Below are positions 1 to 13,699 of a stretch of 64,000 nucleotides of DNA, piece after piece. Under the pieces are notes generated by a model. It had not been told where the DNA came from. It made no database searches and saw nothing but the letters and a program-made list of their open reading frames with translations. The translations under genes were made by a program, and so were the position numbers. The DNA is from Linepithema humile (lineage: Eukaryota > Arthropoda > Insecta > Hymenoptera > Formicidae): positions 40,516,931 through 40,580,930 of the forward strand of contig NC_090128.1 of the NCBI RefSeq assembly GCF_040581485.1, in the 5' to 3' direction. Numbering within the stretch: position 1 is the stretch's first letter; the number at the start of each line of letters is the position of its first letter.

Positions 1-224
1 CTACGCATACATCAGCCCCTCGCGAAACAGCCCTTAGGTCCGCAAGTAAATATTTTCTGCGCGCAGTGAAGGACGTGTAAATTTACGTGAGCGCGAGACG
101 GCATGCGTTTTGCAAAACAATCGCACTTTTGATCGCACCGCACTTGTGTGAATAAAAATAAAATTTAAATCACAAATAGGAGTCCGATTGTTGCGAACTA
201 ACTCTGCATTAATGTTTAGCAAAC

Positions 225-268
225 ATGGATCCTTCAAAAGAACCAATTGTGGATTTTAAATACAAATG
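225..268 (+). CDS. Candidate short first coding exon, product unknown
   Basis: An ATG at 225 opens 14 codons (reads MDPSKEPIVDFKYK) and is followed at 269 by a good splice donor, GTGAGA. The sequence before it looks like a 5' untranslated leader, with mixed composition and no upstream in-frame continuation. I do not recognise the peptide and cannot find its next exon, because the following kilobases on the plus strand contain only noise and the antisense of the GATA-factor exon. It could be the start of a plus-strand gene nested in or overlapping the 3' half of the minus-strand gene, or a chance ORF with a chance donor. Low confidence. Confidence 0.25.
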
Positions 269-896
269 GTGAGATCATTTCCTTTTATCTGACCGCAAAA
301 AAAAACACTGCTCTAATGCTATCTGAATGTAGACCTCGATATGATGTGTGTAGCACATAATTATTAATAATATAACACATTATAATTTTACATCGTTGCT
401 AATTAGATTCCCGTTTTGCACACGACGAGATATCAAAAGTGACGCATAATCCTATATTAAATCTAACGTCTCGGAGACGACGACTGATTATATTCCCGGT
501 AAATAATGAACTTCAAGCAAAGCGAATTTTTCGCGCGGAATGACCGCAGATCTCGCGGAAAGACGTCGCGACGCGGTGTCAACGAACGATGCCACACACA
601 CAATAGTGCAATTTAAGATTACGATTCATCAATATCACATTTCTACTAAAAAAAAAAAAAACGTAAAAAAAAAGCACATTAAAATTTTCTCACGCTTAAC
701 ACTGACGTTAACACTGGTCAACGCATGTTTATTAGTTATTTTACCCATTTTATTATAAAAAATATTTTGTTATTTAAAGGTAAGATGATAAAAAATGTAA
801 CTTCGGCAAGGAGCCGAATAATTAGCCTGGATCCCTTCACATCTGACACATCACGGTCTACGGCACGCGACGATGATAACGATAACAATCACTAAC
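269..896. other. Intronic sequence of the minus-strand GATA gene
   Basis: This is AT-rich sequence with a poly-A tract near 649-670. It lies just downstream, in the minus-strand sense, of the donor that ends the exon at 897, so it should be intron of the serpent-like gene. I looked for the GATA zinc-finger exon (paired CxxC motifs) on the minus strand here and saw none. That exon must lie off the left edge. Confidence 0.5.
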
Positions 897-1883
897 CTGG
901 AGAGCGGACCACTAGGCGAGTGCGGTGCTGAGGCGCCCTGCTCGTGCTGATCCTGATGATGATGAGGAGTGCCGGCGGCAGTTGCGTGATGCGTGTAGAT
1001 CGAGTCCATGTATATCGGATCGGACACACGATCGGCCTCCTGCAGCCCGTGATTTGTCTGCACCGACGGCGGCGGTTGCATGGACGTGAGATGCGTGAAG
1101 GACTGCAGTCTACCTGGATCGTTGGGACTGTAACCGGCCTCCTGAGTCTGGCGATGCGGTGACGAGAGACCCTGCTCGTCGTGTGGACTGTGGCTGGAAG
1201 TTGGAGAGCCACCACCGACAGTTCTCACCGACGGGGAGCCGCCACTCGTGCGGATCTGATGCTGCAGATAGGACTCCTCGGAGAGCACGTCCTCCAGGTG
1301 ATGCGGCGTGTGATGGTGATGATTGTTGCCGCCGTTATTGGACGCGGTGTTCGACGCGATTCGCAGATTCTCGAAAAACACATTTCGAGTGGTTTCATTC
1401 AGCAGACTGTTCAGGTAATCACCCCGTGCACCCCTCATGGCCGCAGTGATGCTACTCACATTTCGGTCCACGTCATCGTCGGGTTCTTGATGATGGTGCT
1501 GTTGCGAATCCTCGAGGTGACGATGAGCGGACGGCAAGACGGTGACATGTTGATGCACTTCGGATAAGTGATGATGTTGTTGTTGCTGATGATGATGATG
1601 ATGGTGCTCCGTAGTAGTCGACGAGAGCGTGTCTGTACCGTAACGATGCATCGTAGAGTGAAGCATGTGACTGCTAGCACAGCGTCCCTGCGGCGTAATG
1701 GAGACCTCCGACGAGTGCCGGTTATCCCCTCCCTCGGGAACCGGGACCTCTGTCGCCCCAAGCTGAACGTATTGCTGTGGCGTGTGTTGATGATGGTGGT
1801 GCGTGTCAAGTTGTTGGTGGTGCGACTGGTGGGGCGGCTGTGAAACTTGTTGCTGTTCCTCTTTTATGTCGCCACTCTCGAAA
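897..1883 (-). CDS. srp: Serpent-like GATA transcription factor, exon 3 (His/Gln-rich activation region)
   Basis: This 987-nt internal exon is bounded on the minus strand by an acceptor (CCCCCAG at about 1884-1890) and a donor (GTTAGT at 896-891). It encodes 328 residues rich in His and Gln, with runs of HHHHHH and QQQQHHH, many SP-containing stretches, and a segment LQSFTHLTSM. That segment closely resembles LQSFTQLTS of Drosophila Serpent, the box A-binding GATA factor of fat body, blood cells and endoderm. The SFESGDIKEEQ start and the PHSPSGPLS end fit a long disordered transactivation region preceding the zinc fingers. The exon starts with one base and ends with two bases of split codons; its start matches exon 2 exactly. 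The zinc fingers that would prove the family are outside the window, so another His/Gln-rich factor remains possible. ORFs on the plus strand here are shadows of this low-complexity coding sequence. Confidence 0.68.
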
Positions 1884-2558
1884 CTGGGGGTTGAATTAAA
1901 ATAGAAAGGCTCTTGTTTATTCTTGATATGTTATATATGCATGACAGATAATATTTAAGAAGCTTTTATTTTCCACGTTGACGATAAAAAATTTGTAAAT
2001 TTTTATTTGAAATTTGAATTCTTTATTTATTTACTTTAGAATTTATTCAATAAATTTTATGTCAGACAATGCAGTGGAATTTCATAATTGTAATAATTTT
2101 TTTACTTTATAAATTAGGATTAAAATAATAATATTTTTCAATTTCACAGCTTGATTAATAAATATGATTCAGAATTTGATTAATGAATAATTTTGAGAAA
2201 AACAAAATAATTTAATACGTGAAAACAAAATTATTAAGACTTAAACTGCTTTGATTTTTATAAAAATCCTGAGAAACCTTTACATTTAATGCTCAACATC
2301 ATTATCTTAATACAATATCCACATCATTCGCAAATAAATCTAAGAAACGTAAACAATCAAGAAAAAAATTATACAAAATTTACAGAATACTACAGAAAGC
2401 TTTTATTTGCTTCAAAAATGCCGATGTAATAAAATGTGCACATAAAATAACGCGACACAAAAATCGCGATAAAATTCCGTCCGTTGTTCCGCATTATTTG
2501 CAAAAGACAGATATCTATTCTGATATTGGATCAATATATTTTGCCCTGACTCACTTAC
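1884..2558 (-). other. srp: Intron 2 of the GATA gene
   Basis: This AT-rich intron separates exons 2 and 3. It begins with donor GTAAGTGAG at 2558 and ends with acceptor AG at 1885-1884, and the split codon AG|T (Ser) is restored across it. No other feature is seen inside. Confidence 0.6.
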
Positions 2559-2964
2559 CTCTCATGGATTATGTGTGCGGAATGGTAGCCCAGCTCGTGA
2601 AGGGTATAAGTAGCGTTGGGATCCTCATTGACGTGATCGTCGGTGGCGGTGGCAGTGGTGGTGGCGGCAGCGGCAGCGACTGCAATAGCGACTACTTCAG
2701 CACCGGTTGGCTCTACCAGGGCGCCATTTTCCATTTCCAGCTGTCCCGCCTCCAGCACGCCCACACCACTCTCTTCCCCGACCTCTTCCTTCGCGACGTA
2801 CACCAGCTGTTGCTGATGTTGCTGTTGCTCCTGCTGCTGGCCGACTTCGTGCTCGATGACGTCCTCAGTCTTTATCGTCGCCACCGCCTCTGCCTCCTCC
2901 TGCTTGACTGCCTCCCGCGCGGATTGCGACGCCGGTTCCGCGGCCCCGACATACTCGATCAACA
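2559..2964 (-). CDS. srp: Serpent-like GATA transcription factor, exon 2 (acidic/Ala-rich)
   Basis: This 406-nt exon lies between an acceptor (GTGTAG, 2970-2965) and a strong donor (GTAAGT, 2558-2553). It encodes about 135 residues: a start reading VLIEYVGAAEP, Glu-rich stretches with SUMO-type or acidic KQEE and IKTED motifs, a QQQEQQQHQQQ run, an alanine/threonine-rich part, and a C-terminal piece NATYTLHELGYHSAHII. There is no suitable ATG at its beginning and the frame closes upstream, so it must be fed by an earlier exon. It needs one base from that exon, which the candidate exon at 43239-43392 supplies (G|TG, Val). Its last two bases join exon 3 in frame. Family assignment rests on the linkage to exon 3. 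Confidence 0.65.
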
Positions 2965-5900
2965 CTACACAATCGTCAAATACGATTCGTTGGGTATATT
3001 ATGAGCATGTTCGCCCGTGAAAGAAAAAACCCTAACTCAGCGCACACGTGCGGTACTTTTGAGGGGAGCGTTAGTGATAATGAAGTAACGGTTAGCACTG
3101 TGGTATTACCGGCGATAAATCTAATAGCATCTTTTATCTTAATTTGATTTAATTTTAATCTCATAAGATTATTAAGAAGTAAATTATCACCATTATTTAT
3201 TCTTTTTTACAGGATTCTCAAAAATATAAGATTCAAATACATGGTATTTCTCGGTTTTTTAACTTATGCAAATTTTCGATCTACAATTCAGTGAGGACTG
3301 TGGTCTGCAAACAAAGACAAATTTACATCTTTACGAAGACAAATTATATCCTCATAAGCATACAATTAACATTTTGCATTTAACTCCCGCAAATTCTTGC
3401 ATATCATTCTCGTCAAGGGATATCTCAAAGTGCCTTGATGAAGATGAAGAAAGTATATATCGCATTATTTTATCTTTTCAAGCATAAGTTAGTTACTTTG
3501 TCAACGGCAAAAACAAGTTACGAGGGTAATAAGTTGCATAATCGTGTCACAAGATTCCGAAATATGGACTCATCCGCAAGTAAACGTTTACAACACATAC
3601 AAACACACATCTTAATATGTAGAAAGCAATGTCGTAACGCGCAACTAAATGTTTCAGAAAAATGCATTCAATCATTTTATTTACCGTGGGACGTATCTTA
3701 TCGAGAATCCATCTTATCAAACATTTCAAAGAAAATATTTATAGAAATACTTTGTATTATAGTAATAGTGCTATAGTAAAATTATGATGTTAAATATAAT
3801 TTGTCTTGTTTCTTAAAAAAAAAGAAAAAAATACTAAACACAAAAAAGTCATAAAAAATAATAATCTCCTTCGATATTTCTGCTAAGAAAAATTTGTTCC
3901 AAACTCATTAGAGAATTCGTTAAAATTAAAGTTAAAAAAGAGGAATTGTAAAATAGGATTGTATAATATTAAGAAAAAAAATAGAATAAAGAATTTAGAA
4001 TATTTATAAAATATAGTACTAATTATAATTATTGAAATATAAGAACGAACGCGAATAAATATTTCAATTTAATTGGTCTCGAAAAGTTCGAGGAAGGAAA
4101 AAAACAGATGCGTTTTAGCTACGTACGTAGTTCTTTCTAACCGAGTGATCGCGATCGCGTAATCACGCAATGATTGTCTCGTAAGAGTGTCGAAATCGAT
4201 CGAGATTCGACAGACGTAGGACGCACACGCGTCCGATGTACCGATGACACCGAGAAACTGTTGCTAGCCGGTGCGTTACAAAAATAACCACGTGCTCTTA
4301 TCTACGCGTCGTTAGTGGTGGCACACGCATTCACGTACGGATGGACACTGCGTGCGTGTACGAAGAGGCGAGGAAGAGAGCAATACGCGGAGAGAAAGAG
4401 AGAAACGAGGCTAATAAAAGAGCAAAGAAACGAGGGAAAAATGGTTTCGCGAGCTGTTCTCTCTCTCTCTCTCGCGGAGATAAAAATATTATTTTTAATC
4501 GTCAAGGGTCACCACAAATCGTGGCAGGACCAACGAGCACGTACACAGTGATCCTATGGTCTTCAATTTTATTGCGCTCTTGCCGGGGTAAACTCGGTTT
4601 ATGTTTCACGTATACAGAGTGTCTAAGAATTATTCCTGTCGTCTGTATGTATATTATATACACAGAAGATATCTCTTTCTATATATAGACGACAAAGCTA
4701 TCAACATATTTATATATAATATATTTATAGAATATATTTAAATATAAATCACTTTTTAAAAAACACATTGAAATACATATCTCACATTATTTAATTCGCT
4801 TGATAAAAGGAGATAAAATAAGATTAAAATAACTAAATATTTGTCGTTCAGTTTATATTTCTGGAATTACTAATTTCGAAGTGCATCGATTTTCTGGAAA
4901 ATCGGCACTTTTTGCTCGACATATTTCAAACAATTGTGTTAAATAATTGGAACGAAAATGCGGTATACTGCACGTACAACTCTTGCGTTCTTAATAAACC
5001 ATTGTCTGACCTCGAACGAGGCAATATGGGCCGATCCGATCGGCCCGATCGTGACAATTTGATGCGTAACTCGATTGTCCACGCGGCCGCTGAGTAATAA
5101 TCTTGGCGCACGAGGGGAAACCTCAGAAATGTCACGTGCGTCCCAATCTGAATCTAGCTTGTAACTGTGTTCATCCGACAAAGTTCAAATATCATTACGC
5201 ATCTAACTGTATGACTAATGAACCAACAAACCTTTCGTCACATTGCAAAGTTTTCGATAATTTTACTTTGCCGAACTTATTCTTTTTCTCCAAAAATAAT
5301 TGAAAATTAAAATTAAATCGGTGCCAAAAGTCACTACAGTCATGTTTATCTGACCATTTATCTTGCTTATTATTATCTTTCTATTATGTAATTTAAATAT
5401 TATCGGAAATATTAAATAATTATTATACACGTTAAACTTCAACGTTGATTCGAGCATTAAAATACATACTTAAGAATTATATATCATATATGTAATCTTA
5501 ATAATTCCGATAATAAAATATATTCTTTGTTTGAGGAAAGATGATTCGATTTAATGACGTTCATTCAAGACGTCGGTATCATCACTCCTGAACGCGATAT
5601 ATCGACCGTTTAACATTCAGCCGACCTTATTGACGTTACCTAATCGAATTGGAGAGGTCAGGCTCACTGGATTATCTGCCGTTGCCACTCAGCGAATTCT
5701 ATTAAAAAACATATTTTTGCACAAAAGGCCTAAGTACAGTCTCGAGCAGCCTCCGAAGTAACGTAAATAAAATTTGCACGCGTTTGCAGGGTGTTCTGGT
5801 GCATAGCTCTGATAATGCGTTCTGTCGCAGATTATTCTTCAAACGCATTACAAAATAATGAGTAATTATGAAAATTTTATTTTTATCAATAATAATTTTT

Positions 5901-6998
5901 TTTTAATACTTAAAAGTATCAGTATAATTATTTTGAAAATATCAAAATACTCTCCTGAGAGCTGCGAAAAATTTTATATCATTAAAATAATCTTATTTCG
6001 TAATAATTAAATATACATTCAATGATGATTGAATAATATTTAAATATATTTGCGCATTTTAACATGGATTCATTTAAAGTGCAAAACGCTAAATGCAAGG
6101 CGCAATATGAATATCATCCAAATATAAAGTTTCGAATAAAGGACTTTTTAAGATCAACGGAAAGGAATTAGTCGCCCCGTATCTGAGACGAGGAGATGCA
6201 GAGCCGCGACCCCGATTAATCATTCCATGAAGAAAATATATGCGTGTACAGCTGCAGAGCAGAAGGGATCTTTTCCCATTGTTGGAACAGTCAAACAAAC
6301 AAATAGTCAACATCGACAAAGGAACAGTCGGCTTTGATTCTTCGACGACCGATACACAAGTGGATTGTATTTTCATATTCCATGTAAAATCTACATTCCG
6401 CCTTTTTTATAAAATTCTACAATTAATACATTCCATTTTTTTTCTCTCTGCTGTAAGTTCTTCAGTCTCTTACAAATTATAAAAAACATATTCCGAATGG
6501 CCCGAATTATATTAGGTAACTTCAAAATTTACTTTACAAATCTAATATTTACTTTTATTAACTTCGATATTTAGTTTGCGCAATCTTATCTTATCTCCAA
6601 TATTAATTCGTCTTTCTTATTTCATTTTCGACGAGTCGATACTTCTCGAGTTATCAAAATGCAACAAAACGCAAGATGAGCGCGATAAGACGCTTCTGGA
6701 ATTATTTACGACGCGGGGAAAACGGGGCGCTCGTTTATTGCCCTGCAAAATACGCGCGCGAGAAATCGGTGACGGCCGCTCCTAAACGGTAGCTCGAGAG
6801 AGCGGAGTTTCCAGCTCGCTGGACGAGCGGAAGAGGTTTTGTACATTGAGGCCAGAGGTTGCCCTTATCTTCCAGACCCACCACAAAAACAGTCTCTGTT
6901 ATCCGCAATACGAGTAAACGCAGCGCTTATATATATCGATGCGGTTTACGACGAGATTTTCAGAGATTGAATAGCCTCTTTATCTCTACCTCACCAGT

Positions 6999-7036
6999 CC
7001 CTTCTACATCATCATCTTCTTCTTCTTCTTCTACTC
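6999..7036. repeat. Short imperfect (TTC/ATC)n trinucleotide tract
   Basis: A pyrimidine-rich trinucleotide run (TCATCATCTTCTTCTTCTTC-like) forms a short microsatellite at the end of a chance ORF. It lies about 20-50 bp from three GATA motifs at 7062-7086. Confidence 0.6.
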
Positions 7037-9084
7037 GTTAGAACTCGTGGTAGCTGATGATGATAGATAATGATTTAGATAAGATAAAAATTAACAATAA
7101 AAAAACATAAGTATCTTTGGACGTGAATGTTCACACTTTTCAATACATTCGAAGAAGAAGAGTGTTTCCCTAGCTTCGTTAATTTTTTTCTCGTGTTAGA
7201 ATTTGACGAAACGTAAAATAAAAGCACTCGTATGAGACGCTGGAGTGCGTCGACGAAGGAACAGCGAGTGCATTGTGGATAAGTGAGACGGTCGTTGGAT
7301 AGGTATGACGTTGAACTAGGAGTAAGTGCGTTCCACCTATTTCCGATAAGAAAAAGGCCAGGTGTTCCCGCGTACATCGTCCACGAGGGCGACGCGTTCT
7401 CCGCATGTCGTCGTTGTCGCTCGCGAAACCATAATTTACAATCCACGACCGACATTCGCACGCGCGAAGCATATCGAATGATTCACTAGCAACCAAGTTG
7501 CTCGTGTTCAAAATAGCACGTATGGAAATTACAGAAAGAAATCGATGCATCCTCATATTACTCAACTCGTTAAATAATAGTCGATCGTCGAAAATGTACG
7601 ATATTACGATCGCGAAGTGTGAAATATTTTGTCAGGCATCAATATTTAATAATACCATATTAGATCGATCACGTTTCTTCGGATTTTTGCCTCTTATTTT
7701 TACGGAAAAATTCAAAAGAACTTTCTCATCAATCCAATACATTTGACACAATAATATTATTAAAAAATTTCGAAAACAAAATAATTTCTGTATTTTTTTT
7801 AGCGATTTTGTTTACAGTTGATCAAAGACGAACAGTCATATTCGAAAACTGCTTACGCTTGCCGACTCGTCATCATTGGCGTCACGATGTCGTCGCGGTG
7901 TCTGCCGCTGAAACTGCATCGACGGCTGTTGGCCGTCGTTGCAGATTAGGATACTATGCGACTTTTAAAAGGCGATAGAAAGCCCGCAATCGCGGTGTGT
8001 ACTCCGCGCGCCGTACTACGCTTATGATAACTCTGCTGGCAGAGTAGAAATAGAAGATAATACAATCGCTGTATAATCGTTCGTAATTCATTCATCCCGC
8101 GACTCGAGATAGGACTAATCTACTTAACGTCACGTTTTCGTATCTTTGACAATTTTTCGCACTTGCACAGTACTTTACGTATCGGACGATTTGGCGATAA
8201 AAATGATAAGTGTACTTTGCAACACAGAATTAACTGATCGTTAAATTTGTAACAAGCACAAAACTTAAATTATTTATGTTATTAAACATTTTTTTGTTTG
8301 TTCTTCTGTTTATTGTGTTACGTTATTGTTTTTACTATTTTGTCACATTTTGTATCACAATCGAACGATTTTATCTACTAATACGTGTATGTTAGTTGAA
8401 AATGATTGAAAAATAAATCAGAATAATTTATGCGACATAAGAATTATGTTAAAAGATTTGGGAATTAATATTTACGCTTGTCTATTTTCAGATTTGTTTC
8501 ATAACAAAACCATCCCAATTTTCAGTTTTAACAACTTGCTTTTATTTATATTTATATTTGTACTATATAAAATATTGTGCTTTATGCTGTCTAATTTTTG
8601 TCTAACGATAGGGTTTTTATCTCCATAAAAAAAAAAAAGAAAACTTTTTCGTCCCTAATACGAGGGATTTGTGAATGTAGAAAGAGTGTTTTGCTATGGG
8701 ACAGTCTGTATGTCATAAAATGTGCAAACATTGCCGACAGTCCCCCCAATCTACGTTTTTTCAACAAAGCCGGCATAATACAGGAATAAAACATCCTGTT
8801 TATATATACAACACCGCGGGAGTAAAAAAATATGCAAAACTGCAAAATGTATAACGTTTTTTTTTAGCAAGCATTTTGTAGTAAAAGAAAAATTTAATAC
8901 AAAATGCCAATTGCAACCAAATCACGTTTCTTCGAATCGGTTATTATTGATATTCTGTAATTTCAATAAAGAAATAGATAGCGATAGCCACGTGGCAATG
9001 CGATTCGACAAAACAAAGTCACAAATAGATCATGATAAATCATTCACGTTTTGTGATCGCAACGACACCTCGGTATCTTAACGC

Positions 9085-9160
9085 GGAGTCGTACAAAACT
9101 ACTACCTCGGCCCGATAAAACGTGATAAGGCCGATAACGTGATACGAGACGGCACGCGAC
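9085..9160. promoter_or_regulatory. Cluster of GATA motifs in a CpG-richer patch
   Basis: Within about 70 bp the sequence carries CGATAAAA, TGATAAGG, CGATAACG and TGATACG, in a patch richer in CpG than its surroundings. GATA factors bind WGATAR, so this is a candidate binding cluster in the intron of a GATA gene. It is inferred from motif spacing only. Confidence 0.35.
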
Positions 9161-9359
9161 CACGATACGTGTTCCTCGCACTTGCACGTGTGTGCGGTGC
9201 GAAAGAAAAGAAGAAACAACCTGCGGCGTTTTAACCTCTTACTACCGCGTCGATTATCATTGCCGCCACATTTGCATACCTATCAAATATAAAGTCCAAC
9301 GACTTTCTATCATGACGTGCGCGAACAAGACGAAACTACAAAGATAGAACACGACGCGA

Positions 9360-9362
<3 letters not shown>

Positions 9363-9400
<38 letters not shown>
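9363..9400. repeat. (TA)n microsatellite
   Basis: An uninterrupted TA dinucleotide run of about 19 units lies in intronic AT-rich DNA. Confidence 0.95.
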
Positions 9401-10876
9401 CTACGCAGAAAACGAAAGATTTTGATTTAATGACTTAATGTCAATCGATATCGAATTGGATAACATCGCCACAAAATAAAATGTAATTTATTTAACATTC
9501 TTCCGACAATATATTAGTAAGATCACATGCTTCTCACTGTATGTTACGCTATCTCTTTCTCATACGCACGATTAGAAAGACGCGTCAGACTAATGATTAC
9601 TCTATATCTGTTGTGTAAGAAAACGTTGTTAGCTTATGTCCGTTTCTCGGCGCTCTTCAATTCTCGCAATATTTTCGTGACGCTTCGCGACGTGACATAC
9701 AATTGTAAAAAAAGACGGGACTAACCCAATTAACATCTGCCAGACGAATAATGAGCTGTTACTTTATCAGGCGGTGCCTGCACGCTGCGCACAAACAAAG
9801 AGGACGACCGTCCGTGCGGGGGAGTAGGGCGAGAATGGCAACGTCACGGCAATGGAAATTTCGCCGCATTGTACGGCAAAAACGAAGACGTAGAACGAGT
9901 GTATTCTACTCTCGATCATGCTGACCGAGAGTTGACCTTTGAACTGCAGTCCGTTTCTACATTTCGCTCGAACGAGAGGAGCCGCGCGTAAGTTGCATCG
10001 CGATGAGATATTATCAGATATTATTTAACGATCGATGAATTTCTCTATTTAATTCTCTCCTGATTTATTAAATAATCCGTAATTTGACTAGAATGTAATA
10101 TTGTCAAAGCGCTTTGAAACATAAGAGAGAAAATATTTTTTAGATAAGAATAAACTCATATTAACAAATAATCGCATGAAAACGCATAAATACATTTCTT
10201 AGAAAAATTATGAATCCACATACTAATTATATCTTATAGATATGTTATAGTTAGAATTGTATCGATGGTATAATTTTGTTAATAATACAGAATTGATTCG
10301 AATAATCACAATTAATAATTCAAAAAATCGTTAAAACGTGAGACAGAATCTCGCTAATAAACTTGCTGAACGCACGCGTGTCAGCTATTAACTACCTGAT
10401 GCAGAAAGCATCAAGTTCGCGTTAATGAGCGTAAACACACCTGCGATTGGAATGCGGCATGTCGCCAAAATTTGAATAAAAATGATTGCGTAATAAAATC
10501 TTCCGTAAAAAACATTTGTGGCGAATTAAATTGATCAATTTGATGTTGACGAATAATCGATATGGCTAGATCGCGATATAGATATATCAGCGAAAGTTTG
10601 CTACACTATCTATAGTTTTAAAAGACTTTTTGAAGAATAATCACAGTATGAAATATTATTTAATAGTTTTCTATCATTGACACGATTTTTAAATTTAATT
10701 AAGACGTATGATTCAGGCGAGCGCTGTCATTAAAACTTGATCTTAAAATTTGACATATAATGCATATAAAATTTATATCTTAGGCATTTATATCTTAATC
10801 TTGTTGATTTGTTATATCGATGACTTCTATATTTTTAATTGGAATTGTGCTATAGTGTTCATTAACAAGCTTATCT

Positions 10877-10883
<7 letters not shown>

Positions 10884-10914
<31 letters not shown>
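10884..10914. repeat. (AC)n microsatellite
   Basis: An AC dinucleotide run of about 15 units lies in intronic sequence. Confidence 0.95.
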
Positions 10915-10916
<2 letters not shown>

Positions 10917-11391
10917 ACACACATAAATTAGTAAATCTGATTAGAGGCGAAGAAGACTAGATGATCGAAACTCCGACTTTCTTTCAGCGCATTAATCACG
11001 CTTCTTTTCAAAGTTAATGGGTAATAAAATGAAGAACTCATAAAAGTTACACAAGACGGCTGCGAAGTATCAACGGACTGCGACAGAAGCGATATGTTCA
11101 TCTCATCTTCTTTTCCTCGAAATCCATTCATGCTTTTTCCTCGTCAAAAGGATTAACCTTTCTCATACGAAAAAATCGATTGACTGTCACGCTTTAATCC
11201 TATATGTGATTTTCGAAAAATGGTTTAAGATTTTGAATGTTTTTAAAATTGGTCATAAACAGAGAAAACGAAGTAATATACTTCACAAAATCATTAAAAG
11301 CGTTACTAATGATTAACAGAAAATTGCTATAGTTCTTTAATTAAATTTAATTGACATTATTTTCAAATTAAAATTTTCTTATACAATATAC

Positions 11392-11808
11392 AAGGTGAGG
11401 CAATAACTATTGCCTTCAATATCTTTTAACTAAATGAGATATCAAGATTCCGTTTCGTCGAGATTGTATGATGACACATGTACTACTGTAAATGTAAACT
11501 ATTTATTATCATCTAATCATTAATAAAATATTTTTATCATAACTAAGCTTTAATGACTTTGAATAACCTCATGTCATAAATCAATGTATTCGTCTTTATA
11601 GTAGCCGCTATCAAAAAATAAATATATAAAAATAATATTTCATTTAAAAAAAACAAAGATAAACTTCATTTTATTTTGATGCACCCTCTAGGTAAAATTA
11701 TTTTTTATCTATGTACGTCCCCCTCGTTACCATACAACCTCGAAGAAACAAGATCTTGATATCTCAATTTAAGAGATATTCAAGGTAGCAATAGTTATTA
11801 TCTCTTTA
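11392..11808. mobile_element. Non-autonomous DNA transposon (MITE) with about 75-bp terminal inverted repeats
   Basis: The left end reads inward through CAATAACTATTGC, CAATATCTTTTAACTAAATG and AGATATCAAGAT to ATTGTATG. The complement of the right end repeats the same succession (TAATAACTATTGC, GAATATCTCTTAAATTG, AGATATCAAGATC, GTTGTATGG) with scattered mismatches. The element is about 417 bp, has no ORF, and is diverged. The superfamily cannot be named because the exact ends and target duplication are unclear. Confidence 0.6.
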
Positions 11809-13699
11809 TATATTTTCTTGCATATATTTTTTACTGAAAAAAATAAACTATCAGTATAGAAAATAAGCAAAACTGTGAGACAAATTGTGTAGTGGTGATT
11901 GTTTGAAGTATGAGCTCGTCTCGAAGATTAATAGATGTCACCGTTGATTAAGAGTCCTTCATCCTCGCCGCGTAAGGCTAATTGTGTGAGAAAGACTTTT
12001 CGGACGAAGAGACTTAATATATCGATCAGCAGATACTCGTCGAAATTAACAGTTTACGACCGATAAGTCGTTTCGTCTGGCTTTGAGGAAAACTCCTCGC
12101 GTAAACGAGATGAAGAAAGAGAGACAAATATATGCGCGGGAGCGAGAGGGAGAAGAAGAAGGAGGGGGTCACTAACCCCTATTTATCTCGGAGCCTCTAC
12201 TCTCTTTTATCTTTGCCTTTATTATAAACAAACCTCAAGCCTGCTGATTTATACGCTACTCCTCGCTCTATTTAGTCTAAATACCACCAATAACGAGTGG
12301 CGGAAATTCATTCACCAGTTCCGGCGTCGCTGCGGAGAAACGCGAATTAATTCCCGTCGCGGATGTGTCGTGTTTCTAGAAAACAGCGGCAAAAAATTAT
12401 CGCGTTGCAACTTTTTCTCTAAAAAAATTGTAAGACATTGTAAACAGCTATTTTGCTTCTCTTAATGGAAAATTAATGGTGCGGCTGTTATAAATTTCTT
12501 CCCAAGATAATATAAAAAACTAACGATATCTCATTTCGAGATTCCCTGTAGAATGAATCGACTGTTTTGTGCGACGTTTATTATGGTACTAGTTCAGAAG
12601 ACGAAGTGGACACAGTTAAAGAACCCGCAAGCACGTCCTCTTTGTATGATCCGGCATAGGACATTCCGACGAAGGGAGGTGAGCAAATATTAAGAGCGGC
12701 GCGCGGTGAGGAAAAAGGCGCGCGGGTCATTAACAAAAAAGAAACAATGTCGACCAAGTGAGAGAGAAGGTGCCATAAAACCGAGCCGGAAACGGGGCGT
12801 CGGCCGAGGTAACCCAGGATTTACATTATTTGCCATTTCTGTAGTGCCCATTTCGTGGTTTGCAGACTCTTTTTTTTTTTTTAATTGTCTCGACCGCGCT
12901 GTTTGCTTTCCTTCGTGAATGGAGACACAGAAATTCCGTGAAAAGAATTTCAGTCCTTTCACTTGCAAGCGGAAAGAAAGAACGCTAAATGCAACAGTAT
13001 AAAATATATTCGACAGGATAAAATATATTCAACAGTATAAAATATATTCGACTTAAAAAACATTCGAAAAATTCTGATTTTAATATATTTGGATTAAATA
13101 TCGATTGAAATAATTAAGAAAATTGTCCGCAGGACTTTAATGCAATTTTGAGTTTTTAAATATTATTAAAAAATCGTTCTTGTCGCACTAAATTCTTACA
13201 CATAACAGTCGTGTGTATATATACGCCGAAAAACAAAACACCTTACTGAAATTAAAGTAAAACGTTTTTTTTTTTCAAGACGTTATATTTTGATGAATTG
13301 TAAAGTGCATTGAGAGGCATTGCTAAGGACGACTAGAATTAAAGTTTGAAGATTTTATCATTCCCATGCATGTGTATGCAATCTTCGTGTGCTGTATAGG
13401 TTATGACATAATAATAAAATTTTTCGAAGAAGAGGAAAAATTGGTATCTGATTTTATTTGCGCTGATGATATTATAAAAATGAAAGTTGAAAATCCAGCT
13501 GCTGTCAAATCTACTCTTTGTTTGTTGGAATGTTATTATGCATGAGACTCTCCATTATTCAGCAAATTACAAGACGGTGCTGGATTTCTTTGATAAAATA
13601 TTGTTGAACAAAATTATATACAATAATCAAAAGCTTTCCAAATTTTGGACCTCATTTAATATTCTTTCATTGTAAATGTTATGTGTTGTTTGTAAACTC

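Noticed and set aside
944..1567. Plus-strand ORFs across 944-1567 and the minus-strand frame 892-1215
   Set aside because: They are antisense or frame-shifted shadows of the His/Gln-rich GATA-factor exon; their peptides are low-complexity artefacts.
2498..3004. Plus-strand 168-codon ORF with GGGGSGGGGSGS and a Leu run
   Set aside because: This is the antisense of the Ala/Gln/Glu-rich exon 2. The opposite strand has proper splice sites and phases.
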